Shown here: one piece after another, positions 8,608 to 18,525 of the stretch
How positions within the stretch are numbered: the first letter of the stretch is position 1
Layout: each line of letters opens with the position of its first letter
DNA from: Chelativorans xinjiangensis
Lineage (GTDB): Bacteria > Pseudomonadota > Alphaproteobacteria > Rhizobiales > Rhizobiaceae
NCBI RefSeq assembly: GCF_009812055.1
Contig: NZ_WQNH01000002.1
Location: forward strand, 1-64,000
DNA length: 64,000 nucleotides
Direction: 5' to 3'
Notes under the pieces: generated by a model
The model's input: the letters and a program-made list of their open reading frames with translations, nothing else
Databases searched by the model: none
What the model was told of the DNA's origin: nothing
Position numbers and translations under genes: made by a program

Positions 8608-9736
8608 ATGCGTACCGAAACGGCAAATCTGGTCGACGAAATCAGGCAGGCCATAAGCCTGCTGAGGAGGTATCTTTGACTGGGACGAGGCGGTAAAGCG
8701 GCTCGACTATCTCAACACGCGCGCCGAGGAAGCCGACCTGTGGAACGATCCGCAGGAAGCCCAGAAGCTGATGCGCGAACGCCAGTCCCTGGAAGAAAAT
8801 ATCAATGCTATAAACGGGTTGTCGCAATCTCTTGACGACAACATCGAGCTGATCGAGCTCGGCGAGGAAGAGGGCGACCAGGCGGTCGTTGAAGAGGCGG
8901 AAACGGCCATTCGCTCGCTGCGCGGGGAAATCTCGGCGCGGCAGATGGAGACGCTGCTTTCCGGCGAGGCGGACGGCAACGACACCTATCTGGAGGTGCA
9001 CGCCGGCGCCGGCGGCACGGAAAGCCAGGACTGGGCGTCGATGCTTTTGCGCATGTACACGCGCTGGGCCGAACGCCGGAAGATGAAGGTCGAGGTCCTG
9101 GAGGTCCACGGCGGCGAGGAGGCGGGTATCAAATCCGCCACCATCCTGGTGAAGGGCCGCAACGCCTATGGCTGGCTGAAAACCGAATCGGGCGTGCACC
9201 GCCTGGTGCGCATCTCGCCTTTCGACAGCAACGCCCGCCGTCACACTTCGTTCGCCAGCGTGTGGGTCTATCCGATGATCGACGAATCGATCGAGATCGA
9301 CGTCTCCGAATCCGATGTGCGTATCGACACCTACCGCGCCTCAGGCGCCGGCGGCCAGCATGTCAACACCACCGATTCGGCCGTCCGCATCACGCACCTG
9401 CCTACCGGCATCGTGGTGCAGTGCCAGAAGGAGCGCTCGCAGCACAAGAACAGGGCCACCGCCTGGGATATGCTGCGCGCGCGCCTTTACGAGGAGGAGC
9501 TGAAAAGGCGCGAGGAGGCAGCGAGCGCTACCGAGGCCTCCAAGAGCGAGATCGGCTGGGGCCACCAGATCCGCTCCTATGTGCTGCAGCCCTACCAGCT
9601 CGTGAAGGACCTGCGCACCGGCACGGAAAGCACCAATCCGCAAGAAGTGCTCGATGGCGATCTCGACGGGTTCATGAAGGCTTCGCTGTCCCAGCGCGTC
9701 AGCGGCGAGGCTGGGGAGATCGCCGACCTTGAGTAG
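8608..9736 (+). CDS. prfB: Peptide chain release factor 2 (programmed +1 frameshift)
   Basis: Recognises UGA and UAA stop codons and releases the nascent peptide. Translation starts at ATG 8608, runs 23 codons ([12 protein letters not shown]...RRYL), meets an in-frame TGA at 8677-8679 and continues in the +1 frame from GAC 8678. The product is about 375 residues. RF2 hallmarks are the SPF stop-recognition motif (VRISPFDSN) and GGQ (SGAGGQHVN), which triggers hydrolysis. Without the shift both parts look broken, but this is the classical autoregulated prfB arrangement, so the gene is intact. Confidence 0.96.
8661..8680 (+). promoter_or_regulatory. prfB: prfB +1 programmed frameshift site
   Basis: The site reads GAGGAGG, TAT, CTT, TGA, C. 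The internal Shine-Dalgarno-like GAGGAGG (8664-8670) sits three bases before the CTT slippery codon (8674-8676), followed by TGA and a C, a weak termination context. This matches the canonical prfB site. Low RF2 slows termination at UGA, favours the shift and raises RF2 synthesis. Confidence 0.95.
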
Positions 9737-9845
9737 CGCCAGCGATGAAGGCATGAAACCAAAATTGCATTTGGATGATGCGGGCGACGCGGTAGCGCGG
9801 TATAGAGCCGGATAACGTCGATGGTGGGGTGCCGAACAGCATCAC

Positions 9846-9899
9846 GTGGTCTGACCCAAACGGATGGTACCCATCCGTTTGGAAAAATCGCACCACTAG
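9846..9899. repeat. Partial REP-like element, left hairpin
   Basis: The perfect palindrome 9856-9882 (CCAAACGGATGG-TAC-CCATCCGTTTGG) is followed by the terminal CGCACCACTAG. Compared with 26487-26607, the middle and the right hairpin are missing. It lies between prfB and glmS, just upstream of the glmS translation start region. Confidence 0.85.
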
Positions 9900-9935
9900 G
9901 ACACAAACGCGTCCGAAAGAGGAGGCGGGGAAGAA

Positions 9936-11759
9936 ATGTGTGGAATCGTTGGCATCGTGGGGCACACGCCGGTCGCGCCCCTGATCGTTGATGCGCTGAA
10001 GCGGCTGGAATACCGCGGCTACGATTCGGCGGGCGTGGCGACCATCGAAGACGGCCGGCTCGACCGTAGGCGGGCGGAAGGCAAGCTGGTCAATCTGGAA
10101 AAGCTGCTTAACGGGGAGCCGCTCGGCGGGCTGATCGGCATCGGCCACACGCGCTGGGCCACCCATGGCGTTCCCAACGAGACCAACGCCCACCCGCATT
10201 TTTCCGAGGACGTCGCGATCGTCCACAACGGCATCATCGAGAATTTCGCCGAGTTGCGCGGTGAGCTCGAGGCCGAAGGCTTTCACTTCACCTCCCAGAC
10301 CGACACGGAGGTGGTTGCACACCTGGTAGCGCGCGAGATGCGGCGGGGAGGCAGTCCGCAGGAGGCGGCCTTTGCCGCCTTGAAGCGCCTGAATGGCGCC
10401 TTTGCTCTGGCCATCATGTTCCGTGGCGACGAGGATCTGATCGTCGGCGCGCGCAACGGTCCGCCGCTGGCTGTCGGTCATGGCGACGGCGAGATGTATC
10501 TCGGCTCCGATGCCATAGCACTCGCGCCTTTCACCGATTCCATCACCTATCTGGAAGACGGCGACTGGGTGGTGGTGCGGCGCTCCGGCATGGAAATCTT
10601 CAACATGTCCGGCAGCAAGGTCGAACGCCTGCGCCAGCAGTCGATCGGCACAAGCCTTCTGGTCGACAAGGGCAACCACCGCCACTTCATGGAGAAGGAA
10701 ATCCATGAGCAGCCGGAGGTGATCGCGCACACGCTGGCGCATTACCTGGATTTCGCCGGCGGCGGTGTAAAGGCCTTCGCCACGCCCATCGACTTCGCCA
10801 GGATCGACCGTCTGGCCATCTCGGCCTGCGGCACGGCTTATCTCGCCGGCCTCGTCGGCAAGTACTGGTTCGAACGCTACGCGCGCCTGCCGGTGGACAT
10901 CGACATCGCCTCCGAGTTCCGCTACCGCGAAATGCCGCTGTCGAAAGCGAGCGCGGCGCTTTTCGTCTCGCAGTCGGGCGAAACCGCCGACACGCTGGCC
11001 TCGCTGCGCTATTGCCGTAGGGAGGGCGTGCCGATCGCGACGATCGTCAATGTGCGCGATTCCACCATGGCGCGCGAGAGCGACGGTATTTTCCCGACCC
11101 TTGCCGGGCCGGAGATCGGCGTCGCCTCGACGAAGGCCTTCACCTGCCAGCTTTCTATCTTCGCCGCCCTCGCCGTGCGTGCAGGGCTGGAGCGGGGAAC
11201 GCTTTCACCGGAGGAGGCCAGAGGCCTCATACGCGCGCTGTCGGAAACGCCGCGGTATGCCGCGCAAGCGCTCAAGCTCGAAGAGCGTATCGAGAAGGTG
11301 GCGCGCGAACTCTCGCAGGTGCGCCATGTGCTTTATCTCGGCCGCGATACCAACTATCCGCTGGCCATGGAGGGGGCACTGAAGCTCAAGGAGCTTTCCT
11401 ACATTCACGCCGAGGGCTATGCGGCGGGCGAACTGAAGCACGGGCCGATCGCCCTTATCGACAAGCAGATGCCGGTGATCGTCGTCGCTCCGTGCGACCG
11501 CATCTTCGAGAAGACGGTTTCCAACATGCAGGAGGTGGCCGCGCGCGGCGGGCGCATCGTCCTGATCACGGACGAGGAGGGGGCGGCCCGCGCCTCCCTC
11601 GACAGTTTCGAGACCATCATCATGCCGACGGTGCCGGAACTTATCGCGCCGATCGTCTATGCGCTGCCGGTGCAGATGCTGGCCTACCACACAGCCGTAG
11701 CCATGGGCACGGATGTTGACCAGCCGCGCAACCTTGCCAAGTCGGTGACGGTGGAATAG
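9936..11759 (+). CDS. glmS: Glutamine-fructose-6-phosphate aminotransferase
   Basis: Makes glucosamine-6-phosphate from fructose-6-phosphate and glutamine, the first step to UDP-GlcNAc for peptidoglycan and lipid A. The 607-residue length is normal. MCGIVGIVG exposes the catalytic Cys after Met removal. EYRGYDSAG and GHTRWATHG belong to the glutaminase domain. Two SIS domains follow (about 285-425 and 455-595), with SQSGETADT and the conserved end DQPRNLAKSVTVE. AGGAGG lies about 10 bases upstream. The glmU gene that often precedes glmS in relatives is absent here. Confidence 0.97.
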   Translation: MCGIVGIVGHTPVAPLIVDALKRLEYRGYDSAGVATIEDGRLDRRRAEGKLVNLEKLLNGEPLGGLIGIGHTRWATHGVPNETNAHPHFSEDVAIVHNGIIENFAELRGELEAEGFHFTSQTDTEVVAHLVAREMRRGGSPQEAAFAALKRLNGAFALAIMFRGDEDLIVGARNGPPLAVGHGDGEMYLGSDAIALAPFTDSITYLEDGDWVVVRRSGMEIFNMSGSKVERLRQQSIGTSLLVDKGNHRHFMEKEIHEQPEVIAHTLAHYLDFAGGGVKAFATPIDFARIDRLAISACGTAYLAGLVGKYWFERYARLPVDIDIASEFRYREMPLSKASAALFVSQSGETADTLASLRYCRREGVPIATIVNVRDSTMARESDGIFPTLAGPEIGVASTKAFTCQLSIFAALAVRAGLERGTLSPEEARGLIRALSETPRYAAQALKLEERIEKVARELSQVRHVLYLGRDTNYPLAMEGALKLKELSYIHAEGYAAGELKHGPIALIDKQMPVIVVAPCDRIFEKTVSNMQEVAARGGRIVLITDEEGAARASLDSFETIIMPTVPELIAPIVYALPVQMLAYHTAVAMGTDVDQPRNLAKSVTVE

Positions 11760-11857
11760 GAAGCGCAAACTGTCTGGACGAGAGTAGTCTTCCTCGGGTA
11801 GTCTCCGCCAGTGCCGCACCTTCCCTTCCAATCACTCGTCGTTCGAGGTCCTGCCCG

Positions 11858-12559
11858 GTGATTACCCGCGTGCGCAACTACTTTTTGACGGGCTTCGTCG
11901 TCACCGCGCCGCTGGCGATCACGGCGTATCTCGCCTGGTCCTTCGTCGGCTGGGTGGATTCCTGGGTGAAGCCCCTTATCCCCGCCCGCTACAATCCCGA
12001 CAGCTATCTGCCCTTTGCCGTGCCGGGCTTCGGGCTGATCGTCGCGTTGGCGCTCATCACGCTTGTCGGTTTCCTGACCGCCAACATCATCGGCCGCACC
12101 ATCGTCTCCTACGGAGAATATTTCCTCGGCCGCATGCCGCTCGTGCGCAACATCTACCGGGCGCTGAAGCAGATTTTGGAAACGGTGTTTTCCGAGCGCG
12201 CCCAGACCTTCAAGAAGGTCGGCCTCGTCGAATATCCGCGCAAGGGTCTATGGGCGCTGGTGTTCGTCGCAACGGAGGCGCGCGGCGAGGTGCGGCACCT
12301 CACCAATGGCGACGACAGCCCGACCATCGCCGTTTTCCTGCCGACGACGCCCAACCCCACCTCCGGCTATCTTCTTTACGTGCCGAAGGACGACATCATC
12401 GAATTGGAGATGTCGGTGGAGGACGGCGCGAAGCTGGTGATCTCGGCCGGTCTCGTCGCCCCCGAATACCAGGCGCAGACCAAGGCGCTGGCGGAGGAGG
12501 CGCTGGCCGCTCAGCCGGCGCGCAAGAGGCGCACCGCCTCGTCCTTGCCGAAAAGATAG
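11858..12559 (+). CDS. DUF502 family inner-membrane protein
   Basis: A 233-residue protein from GTG 11858. It has two membrane helices (about 8-30 and 52-78, LIVALALITLVGFLTANIIG) and a soluble C-terminal part. RMPLVRNIYRALKQ and the stretch around VFVATEARGEV are typical of DUF502 proteins. Function is not established. In rhizobia the gene is regularly found between glmS and recG, as here. Its last 49 bases overlap the 3' end of recG on the other strand. Confidence 0.85.
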   Translation: MITRVRNYFLTGFVVTAPLAITAYLAWSFVGWVDSWVKPLIPARYNPDSYLPFAVPGFGLIVALALITLVGFLTANIIGRTIVSYGEYFLGRMPLVRNIYRALKQILETVFSERAQTFKKVGLVEYPRKGLWALVFVATEARGEVRHLTNGDDSPTIAVFLPTTPNPTSGYLLYVPKDDIIELEMSVEDGAKLVISAGLVAPEYQAQTKALAEEALAAQPARKRRTASSLPKR

Positions 12560-14619
12560 AGCAGCACCCGCAGCGCCTTGCCACGCTCGGAAGCCAGCTC
12601 CGGATCGCGCGAAAGCACCAGCCGCGCGTCGTCGCGCGCCGTCGCCAGAAGCTCGGCATGGAACTCCAGGCGCGCCACCTGGAAACCCGGGGAACCGGAT
12701 TGCCGCGTGCCCAGAAGGTCGCCTTCGCCGCGCAACCGCAGATCTTCCTCGGCAATGAGAAAGCCGTCCTCCGTCTCCCGCAGAATGGCGAGCCGGCGCT
12801 TGGCGGTCTCGCTGAGCGGCGGCTTGTAGAGGAGCACGCAGGAGGACGGCTTTTCGCCGCGCCCGACGCGGCCGCGCAGCTGATGAATCTGTGCGAGGCC
12901 AAAGCGTTCGGCGTGCTCGATGACGATGATGGTGGCGTCGGGCACGTCGACACCCACCTCGACCACCGTGGTGCCGACGAGAATGCGCGTGTCGCCTTCC
13001 CTGAAGGCGCGCATGGCTTCGTCCTTCTCACGCGCTCCCAAACGGCCGTGGACGAGGCCCACCGCCTCACCAAAGGTGCGCTTTAGGGCTGTGAAGCGGT
13101 CTTCGGCGGAAGTGAGCTCCACGGCGTCGGACTCTTCCACCAACGGGCATATCCAATAGACCTTCTGGCCCTCCGCGATGGCGCTCCGCAATCGCTCCAC
13201 CAATTCGTCCAGCCGGTCCGTCGGCATGGTAACCGTGCGGATGGGTTTGCGGCCGGCGGGTTTTTCCGTGAGGCGGGAGACGTCCATGTCGCCGAACGCC
13301 GAAAGCACCAGCGTGCGCGGGATGGGGGTCGCCGTCATCACCAGCATGTCCGGCGCGTCTCCCTTGGCGCTGATGGCGAGCCGCTGGTGGACGCCGAAGC
13401 GGTGCTGCTCGTCGATCACCGCTAAGACGAGGTCGCGGAAGCGCACCGTTTCCTGGAACAGCGCATGCGTGCCGACGACGAAGGCGATCTCGCCCGAGGC
13501 AAGGCCGTCGAGCACGGCCTGCCTCTCGCGGCCTTTCTCGCGGCCGGTCAGGAGCGCGACCTTCAGCCCGGCCGCCTCGGCCAGCGGTGTGATGGTCGCA
13601 AAGTGCTGGCGGGCGAGCAGCTCCGTCGGCGCCATCAGCGCCGACTGGCCGCCGGCCTCGGCCGCCCGCGCCATGGCGATGAGGGCGACCACGGTCTTGC
13701 CGGCGCCGACGTCGCCCTGAAGCAGACGCAGCATGCGCTGCTCACGCGCCAGGTCGGCATGGATGTCGGCGACCGCCTGTTCCTGGGACGGGGTGAGCGT
13801 ATAGGGCAGGGCCGCTTTGATGCGCGCGGTGATCGCGCCGTCGCCGGTGAGCGGCCTGCCGGCGAGCTTGTGCGTGCGGGCGCGCACCAGCGCCAGCGAG
13901 AGCTGGCTGGCCAGGAACTCGTCGTAGGCGATGCGGCGCCAGGGCGGGCCCTCTGGCGAGATGTTGTCGATGCGTTGCGGGTTGTGCAGGGTCTCCAGCG
14001 CCGCACCGAGCGACGGCAGGCCGAGGCGCTCCCGCAGCGACGGGTCCTGCCATTCCGGCAGGTCCGGCAGGCGGGCAAGCGCTCTGCCAATGGCGCGGCG
14101 CAAGACCTTGGCCGACAGTCCCGCCGTGAGCGGGTAGACCGGCTCCAGCGGGGGCAGGGCCTCGGCCTCCGCCGCCGGCACGATATAATCCGGGTGGACC
14201 ATGGAAGGCCGGCCGTTGAACCATTCCATGCGGCCGGAGACCAGCACCTCCGCGCCCACCGGTAGCTGCCGCTCCAGATAGGCCTGGTGAGCGTGGAAGA
14301 AGGTGAGCGCGATCTCTCCCGTATCGTCGAAGGCGAAGACGCGGTAGGGCACGTTCTTCTTGCCGCGCGGGGCGGGCTGGTGGCGGTCGACCGTGAGCGC
14401 CAGCGTGACGACCGCCCCCTGCGGCGCAAGAGCAACGCCTGGCCTGTTCGTGCGGTCGATAAGCGAATGCGGCAGTACGAACAAAAGGTCGCCGACGCGC
14501 AACGGACGCGCGGTAAGATCGGCCGGCACGACATTGGCGATGAGGCCGGCGACCTTGTCGCCGACGCCTTCCAGGCTCGTTGCCGGCGCGAACAGCGGAT
14601 CGAGAAGCGAGGGGCGCAT
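12511..14619 (-). CDS. recG: ATP-dependent DNA helicase RecG
   Basis: Branch-migration helicase that remodels stalled forks, R-loops and Holliday junctions. Starting at ATG 14619 (MRPSLLDPLF) it is 702 residues, a normal length; the open frame continues far upstream only because it mirrors mfd. The N-terminal wedge/OB domain (about 1-250) is followed by helicase motifs: GDVGAGKTVVAL (Walker A), VIDEQHRFG (DEQH box), TATPIPRT (motif III) and QLRGRVGRG (motif VI). It is transcribed away from sdhE and converges on the DUF502 gene, overlapping it by 49 bases. Confidence 0.96.
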   Translation of the reverse strand: MRPSLLDPLFAPATSLEGVGDKVAGLIANVVPADLTARPLRVGDLLFVLPHSLIDRTNRPGVALAPQGAVVTLALTVDRHQPAPRGKKNVPYRVFAFDDTGEIALTFFHAHQAYLERQLPVGAEVLVSGRMEWFNGRPSMVHPDYIVPAAEAEALPPLEPVYPLTAGLSAKVLRRAIGRALARLPDLPEWQDPSLRERLGLPSLGAALETLHNPQRIDNISPEGPPWRRIAYDEFLASQLSLALVRARTHKLAGRPLTGDGAITARIKAALPYTLTPSQEQAVADIHADLAREQRMLRLLQGDVGAGKTVVALIAMARAAEAGGQSALMAPTELLARQHFATITPLAEAAGLKVALLTGREKGRERQAVLDGLASGEIAFVVGTHALFQETVRFRDLVLAVIDEQHRFGVHQRLAISAKGDAPDMLVMTATPIPRTLVLSAFGDMDVSRLTEKPAGRKPIRTVTMPTDRLDELVERLRSAIAEGQKVYWICPLVEESDAVELTSAEDRFTALKRTFGEAVGLVHGRLGAREKDEAMRAFREGDTRILVGTTVVEVGVDVPDATIIVIEHAERFGLAQIHQLRGRVGRGEKPSSCVLLYKPPLSETAKRRLAILRETEDGFLIAEEDLRLRGEGDLLGTRQSGSPGFQVARLEFHAELLATARDDARLVLSRDPELASERGKALRVLLYLFGKDEAVRLLRAG

Positions 14620-14711
14620 GAATGTCAGCTTATGGAACAAAAGGAGCTGTGCAAGGCTGACAGCGCCGTTGTCACACGCTATATGCGCCTCGCAGACCGA
14701 AAGGCACGACG

Positions 14712-15005
14712 ATGACCGGAACCACCCGCTCCAGCGCCGACCTCGAGCCACGCAGGCGCCGCGCGCTCGTTCGCGCATGGCGGCGCGGCATGCGCGAGAT
14801 GGATCTGGTGCTGGGCGGCTTCGCCGACCGGCACATCGGCGCGCTGTCGGACGCCGAGCTTGAGGCGTTCGAGGCGCTTCTGGAGGTTCCGGACAACACG
14901 CTGCTGCCCTGGGTGACGGGGGAGAAGACCGTGCCCACGCCTTACGACACCGAGCTTTTCGCGCGGCTGCGTGCCTCCTGCGCGGTCCCCCCGCCCACCA
15001 CCTGA
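14712..15005 (+). CDS. sdhE: FAD assembly factor SdhE
   Basis: A 97-residue protein of the SdhE/Sdh5 family, which promotes covalent attachment of FAD to succinate dehydrogenase subunit A. The diagnostic RGxxExD-like motif is RRGMREMD, followed by LVLGGFAD. Helical segments such as LSDAELEAFEALLEVPDNTLLPWVTG are typical, with the conserved end of the family (about residues 60-75). It lies 13 bases before mfd on the same strand and is likely co-transcribed with it. Confidence 0.92.
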   Translation: MTGTTRSSADLEPRRRRALVRAWRRGMREMDLVLGGFADRHIGALSDAELEAFEALLEVPDNTLLPWVTGEKTVPTPYDTELFARLRASCAVPPPTT

Positions 15006-15018
15006 TACGGCGCGAAAA

Positions 15019-18000
15019 ATGACAGACCTGATCGATCCCATCGGCGTTGCCCGCGGCCGAAACGGTCCCCTGACCGTCGACGGCGTTGCCGACGGCTTTG
15101 AAGCTTTCGCGCTGGCGCAGATATCGGCCGAGATCGCCCCTGAAGGGCCGCTCGTCTTCGTGCTGCGCGACGGGCAGCGCTTGCCGGCGGTCGCCGAGGC
15201 GCTGCGCTTTGCCGCCCCCGGCCTGCCGCTGCTCGAGCTGCCGGCCTGGGACTGCCTGCCCTATGACCGCGTCTCGCCAGGCACGGACACCGCCGCGCGC
15301 CGGCTCGATGCGCTGGCGGCCATGGCCGCGCTCAGGCAAAAGCCGCACCGCGCCGTGGTGCTGGTCAGCGCCAACGCGCTTTTGCAGCGCATGCCGCCGG
15401 CCGAGCACATTGAGGCGCAGGGGTTTCGTGCCAGGCCCGGCAACCAGGTGGACATGGAGGTGCTGATCGGGCGGCTCGAAAAGGGCGGCTTCGAGCGCGT
15501 GCCGACGGTGCGCGATGTCGGCCAGTTCGCCGTGCGCGGCGGCATCCTTGATCTCTTCGCGCCGGGCTGGGAGGAGGCGCTCAGGCTCGATTTCTTCGGC
15601 GATACGCTGGAATCGGTGCGCGCCTTCGACGTGGCGAGCCAGCGCACCACGGGGCAGCGCAACGGTATGTCGCTGCAGGCGATGAGCGAGGTGACGCTGA
15701 CGGCCGAGACCATCAGCCGCTTCCGCCGCAACTATATCGAGGCCTTCGGCGCGCCCTCGCGCGACGACGCGCTTTATGCCGCCGTTTCCGAGGGCCGGCG
15801 CTTTGCCGGGATGGAGCACTGGCTGCCGCTCTTCCACGACCGGCTGGAGACCCTGTTCGACTATCTGCCGGAGGCGCCGGTCGTCTTCGACCATCTGGCG
15901 AAAGAGGCGCTCGGCGAGCGCCACGCGCTGATCCTCGACCACTACGAGGCGCGCCTGCGGCAAGCCTCGGGGGAGGGACTTGGCGAGGCGGTGCCCTATA
16001 AGCCGGTGGAGCCGCAAAGGCTCTATCTCGACACCGAGGAGGTGGCGCAGGGATCGCGAGAGCGCGGCCTTATCCGCCTCACTCCGTTTGCCACGCCCGA
16101 TGAGGGAAGCGGCATCGTCAAGCATGCGGGCTCGCATGCCGGGCACAACTTCGCCGAGGAGCGCGCCGACCCCAACGCCAATGTGTTCGACCATGTGGTG
16201 AAGCACATCGGCGGCCTGAGGGCAGGGGGCAAGCATGTGCTGATCGCCGGCTGGAGCGAGGGCTCGGCGGAGAGGCTCGGCCAGATCCTCGCCGAGCACG
16301 GGCTGGGCAACGTCGTCCGCGTCGACAACCTGAGCGGGCTTGCCGGGCTGCGCGAGGGGCAGGCGGGGCTCGGCGTCCTGCCGTTGGAGACGGGTTTCGA
16401 GACGCAGCGCTTCGCCGTCGTCGCCGAGCAGGATATTCTGGGCGACCGCCTCGTGCGGCGCTCCACCCGCCGCAAGAAGGCGGCCGACTTCATCTCCGAG
16501 GTCAACGCGCTTTCGGCGGGCGACATTGTCGTTCACGCCGACCACGGCATAGGCCGCTTCATCGGTCTCAGGACTATTCTAGCGGCAGGCGCCCCGCACG
16601 AATGCCTGGAACTGCGCTATGCGGGCGAGGACCGGCTGTTCCTGCCGGTCGAGAATATCGAACTTCTGTCGCGCTACGGCTCCGACGCGGCGGAGACGGT
16701 GCTCGACAAGCTGGGCGGCGTCGCCTGGCAGTCGCGCAAGGCGAAGCTCAAGAAGCGCCTGCTCGAGATGGCGGGCCAGCTCATCCAGCTTGCCGCCGAG
16801 CGGCAGATGCGGCCGGGCGCCAAACTCCTGCCGCCGGACGGGCTTTACGGCGAGTTCGCCGCCCGCTTCCCCTATGACGAGACCGACGATCAGCAGGGCG
16901 CCATCGATGCCATCCTGGAGGACCTGAGCTCCGGCAGGCCGATGGACCGGCTGGTGTGCGGCGATGTCGGCTTCGGCAAGACCGAAGTCGCGCTGAGGGC
17001 AGCGTTCATTGCCGCGATGGAGGGGTTCCAGGTGGCCGTGGTCGTGCCGACGACGCTTTTGGCGCGCCAGCACTACAAGACCTTCCGCGAACGCTTCGCC
17101 GGGCTGCCGGTGCGCGTGCGGCAAGCTTCGCGGCTGGTCGGCTCGAAGGAGCTGGCGGAGACCAAGAAAGGCATTGCCGACGGTACGGTGGACATCGTGG
17201 TGGGCACGCACGCGCTGCTCGGCGCCTCGGTCAGCTTCAAGAACCTCGGCCTTCTCATCGTCGACGAGGAGCAGCATTTCGGCGTCAAGCACAAGGAGCG
17301 GCTGAAGGAGCTGAAGTCGGACGTGCACGTGCTGACACTGTCGGCAACGCCCATCCCGCGCACCTTGCAGCTTGCGCTGACGGGGGTGCGCGAACTTTCG
17401 CTGATCGCCACGCCGCCGGTCGACCGCATGGCCGTGCGCACCTTCATCTCGCCCTTCGATCCGCTGGTCATCCGCGAGACGCTTTTGCGCGAACGCTATC
17501 GCGGCGGGCAGAGCTTCTACGTGGTGCCGCGCATCTCAGACCTTGCGGAGGTGCGCGAGTTCCTGGCCGCCGAGGTGCCGGAACTGAAGGTGGCGACCGC
17601 CCATGGGCAGCTTGCGCCGGGCGAACTCGACGACATCATGAACGCCTTCTACGACGGGCAGTACGACGTGCTTCTGTCCACCACCATCGTCGAATCCGGG
17701 CTCGACATCCCGACCGCCAACACGCTGATCGTCCACCGTTCCGACATGTTCGGCCTGGCGCAGCTCTATCAGCTGCGCGGCCGCGTCGGCCGCTCCAAGG
17801 TGCGCGCCTATGCGCTGTTCACGCTGCCGGCCAACAAGACGCTGACGCCGACGGCGGAGCGGCGGCTGAAGGTGCTTCAGTCGCTCGACACGCTGGGCGC
17901 CGGCTTCCAGCTCGCCAGCCACGACCTCGACATCCGCGGCGCCGGCAACCTTCTGGGCGAGGAGCAGTCGGGGCACATCAAGGAGGTGGGTTACGAGCTC

Positions 18001-18525
18001 TACCAGCAGATGCTGGAGGAGGCGGTGGCCGAACTGCGCGGCACGGGCGAGGCGGCCGACACCGGCTGGTCGCCGCAGATCACCGTCGGCACGGCGGTCA
18101 TGATCCCCGAACACTACGTGCCCGACCTGCAGCTTCGCCTCGGGCTCTACCGGCGGCTCGGCGAATTGGAGACGCCGGAGGAGATCGACGGTTTCGGCGC
18201 CGAACTGATCGACCGCTTCGGGACGCTGCCGGAAGAGGTGCAGCACCTCCTGAAGATCGTCTTCATCAAGGCGCTGTGCCGGCGCGCCAATGTGGAAAAG
18301 CTCGATGCCGGGCCGAAGGGCGTGGTCATCGCCTTCCGCAACCAGAATTTCGCCGAGCCGACCGAACTGGTGCGCTTCATCGGCGAGCAGGGGCAGCTTG
18401 CCAAGATCCGGCCGGACCAGAGCGTGCTCTTCGTGCGCGACTGGCCGACGGCGGCAAAGCGGCTCGCCGGGGCGGCGACGATCATGACACAGCTCGTGCG
18501 GCTGGCGGAGAAGAAGGCGGCTTGA
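15019..18525 (+). CDS. mfd: Transcription-repair coupling factor
   Basis: DNA translocase that removes stalled RNA polymerase at lesions and recruits UvrA. The 1168 residues from ATG 15019 (MTDLIDPIG) match the usual length. The UvrB-like N-terminal part contains PAWDCLPYDRVSPG. A CarD-like RNA polymerase interaction domain starts near residue 490 (GDIVVHADHGIGRFIG). Helicase motifs are GDVGFGKTEVALR, VDEEQHFGVKHK, LSATPIPRTL and QLRGRVGRS. A C-terminal TRCF domain closes the protein. It follows sdhE closely. No clear terminator was found downstream; repeats begin within 60 bases. Confidence 0.97.
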   Translation: MTDLIDPIGVARGRNGPLTVDGVADGFEAFALAQISAEIAPEGPLVFVLRDGQRLPAVAEALRFAAPGLPLLELPAWDCLPYDRVSPGTDTAARRLDALAAMAALRQKPHRAVVLVSANALLQRMPPAEHIEAQGFRARPGNQVDMEVLIGRLEKGGFERVPTVRDVGQFAVRGGILDLFAPGWEEALRLDFFGDTLESVRAFDVASQRTTGQRNGMSLQAMSEVTLTAETISRFRRNYIEAFGAPSRDDALYAAVSEGRRFAGMEHWLPLFHDRLETLFDYLPEAPVVFDHLAKEALGERHALILDHYEARLRQASGEGLGEAVPYKPVEPQRLYLDTEEVAQGSRERGLIRLTPFATPDEGSGIVKHAGSHAGHNFAEERADPNANVFDHVVKHIGGLRAGGKHVLIAGWSEGSAERLGQILAEHGLGNVVRVDNLSGLAGLREGQAGLGVLPLETGFETQRFAVVAEQDILGDRLVRRSTRRKKAADFISEVNALSAGDIVVHADHGIGRFIGLRTILAAGAPHECLELRYAGEDRLFLPVENIELLSRYGSDAAETVLDKLGGVAWQSRKAKLKKRLLEMAGQLIQLAAERQMRPGAKLLPPDGLYGEFAARFPYDETDDQQGAIDAILEDLSSGRPMDRLVCGDVGFGKTEVALRAAFIAAMEGFQVAVVVPTTLLARQHYKTFRERFAGLPVRVRQASRLVGSKELAETKKGIADGTVDIVVGTHALLGASVSFKNLGLLIVDEEQHFGVKHKERLKELKSDVHVLTLSATPIPRTLQLALTGVRELSLIATPPVDRMAVRTFISPFDPLVIRETLLRERYRGGQSFYVVPRISDLAEVREFLAAEVPELKVATAHGQLAPGELDDIMNAFYDGQYDVLLSTTIVESGLDIPTANTLIVHRSDMFGLAQLYQLRGRVGRSKVRAYALFTLPANKTLTPTAERRLKVLQSLDTLGAGFQLASHDLDIRGAGNLLGEEQSGHIKEVGYELYQQMLEEAVAELRGTGEAADTGWSPQITVGTAVMIPEHYVPDLQLRLGLYRRLGELETPEEIDGFGAELIDRFGTLPEEVQHLLKIVFIKALCRRANVEKLDAGPKGVVIAFRNQNFAEPTELVRFIGEQGQLAKIRPDQSVLFVRDWPTAAKRLAGAATIMTQLVRLAEKKAA

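Noticed and set aside
8608-8679. prfB read as a pseudogene because of the in-frame TGA
   Set aside because: The TGA is within the canonical programmed frameshift signal; the rest of the gene is intact.
14620-16545. 642-codon N-terminal extension of recG
   Set aside because: The extension is an antisense image of mfd; RecG homology begins at the ATG at 14619 and total length is then normal.
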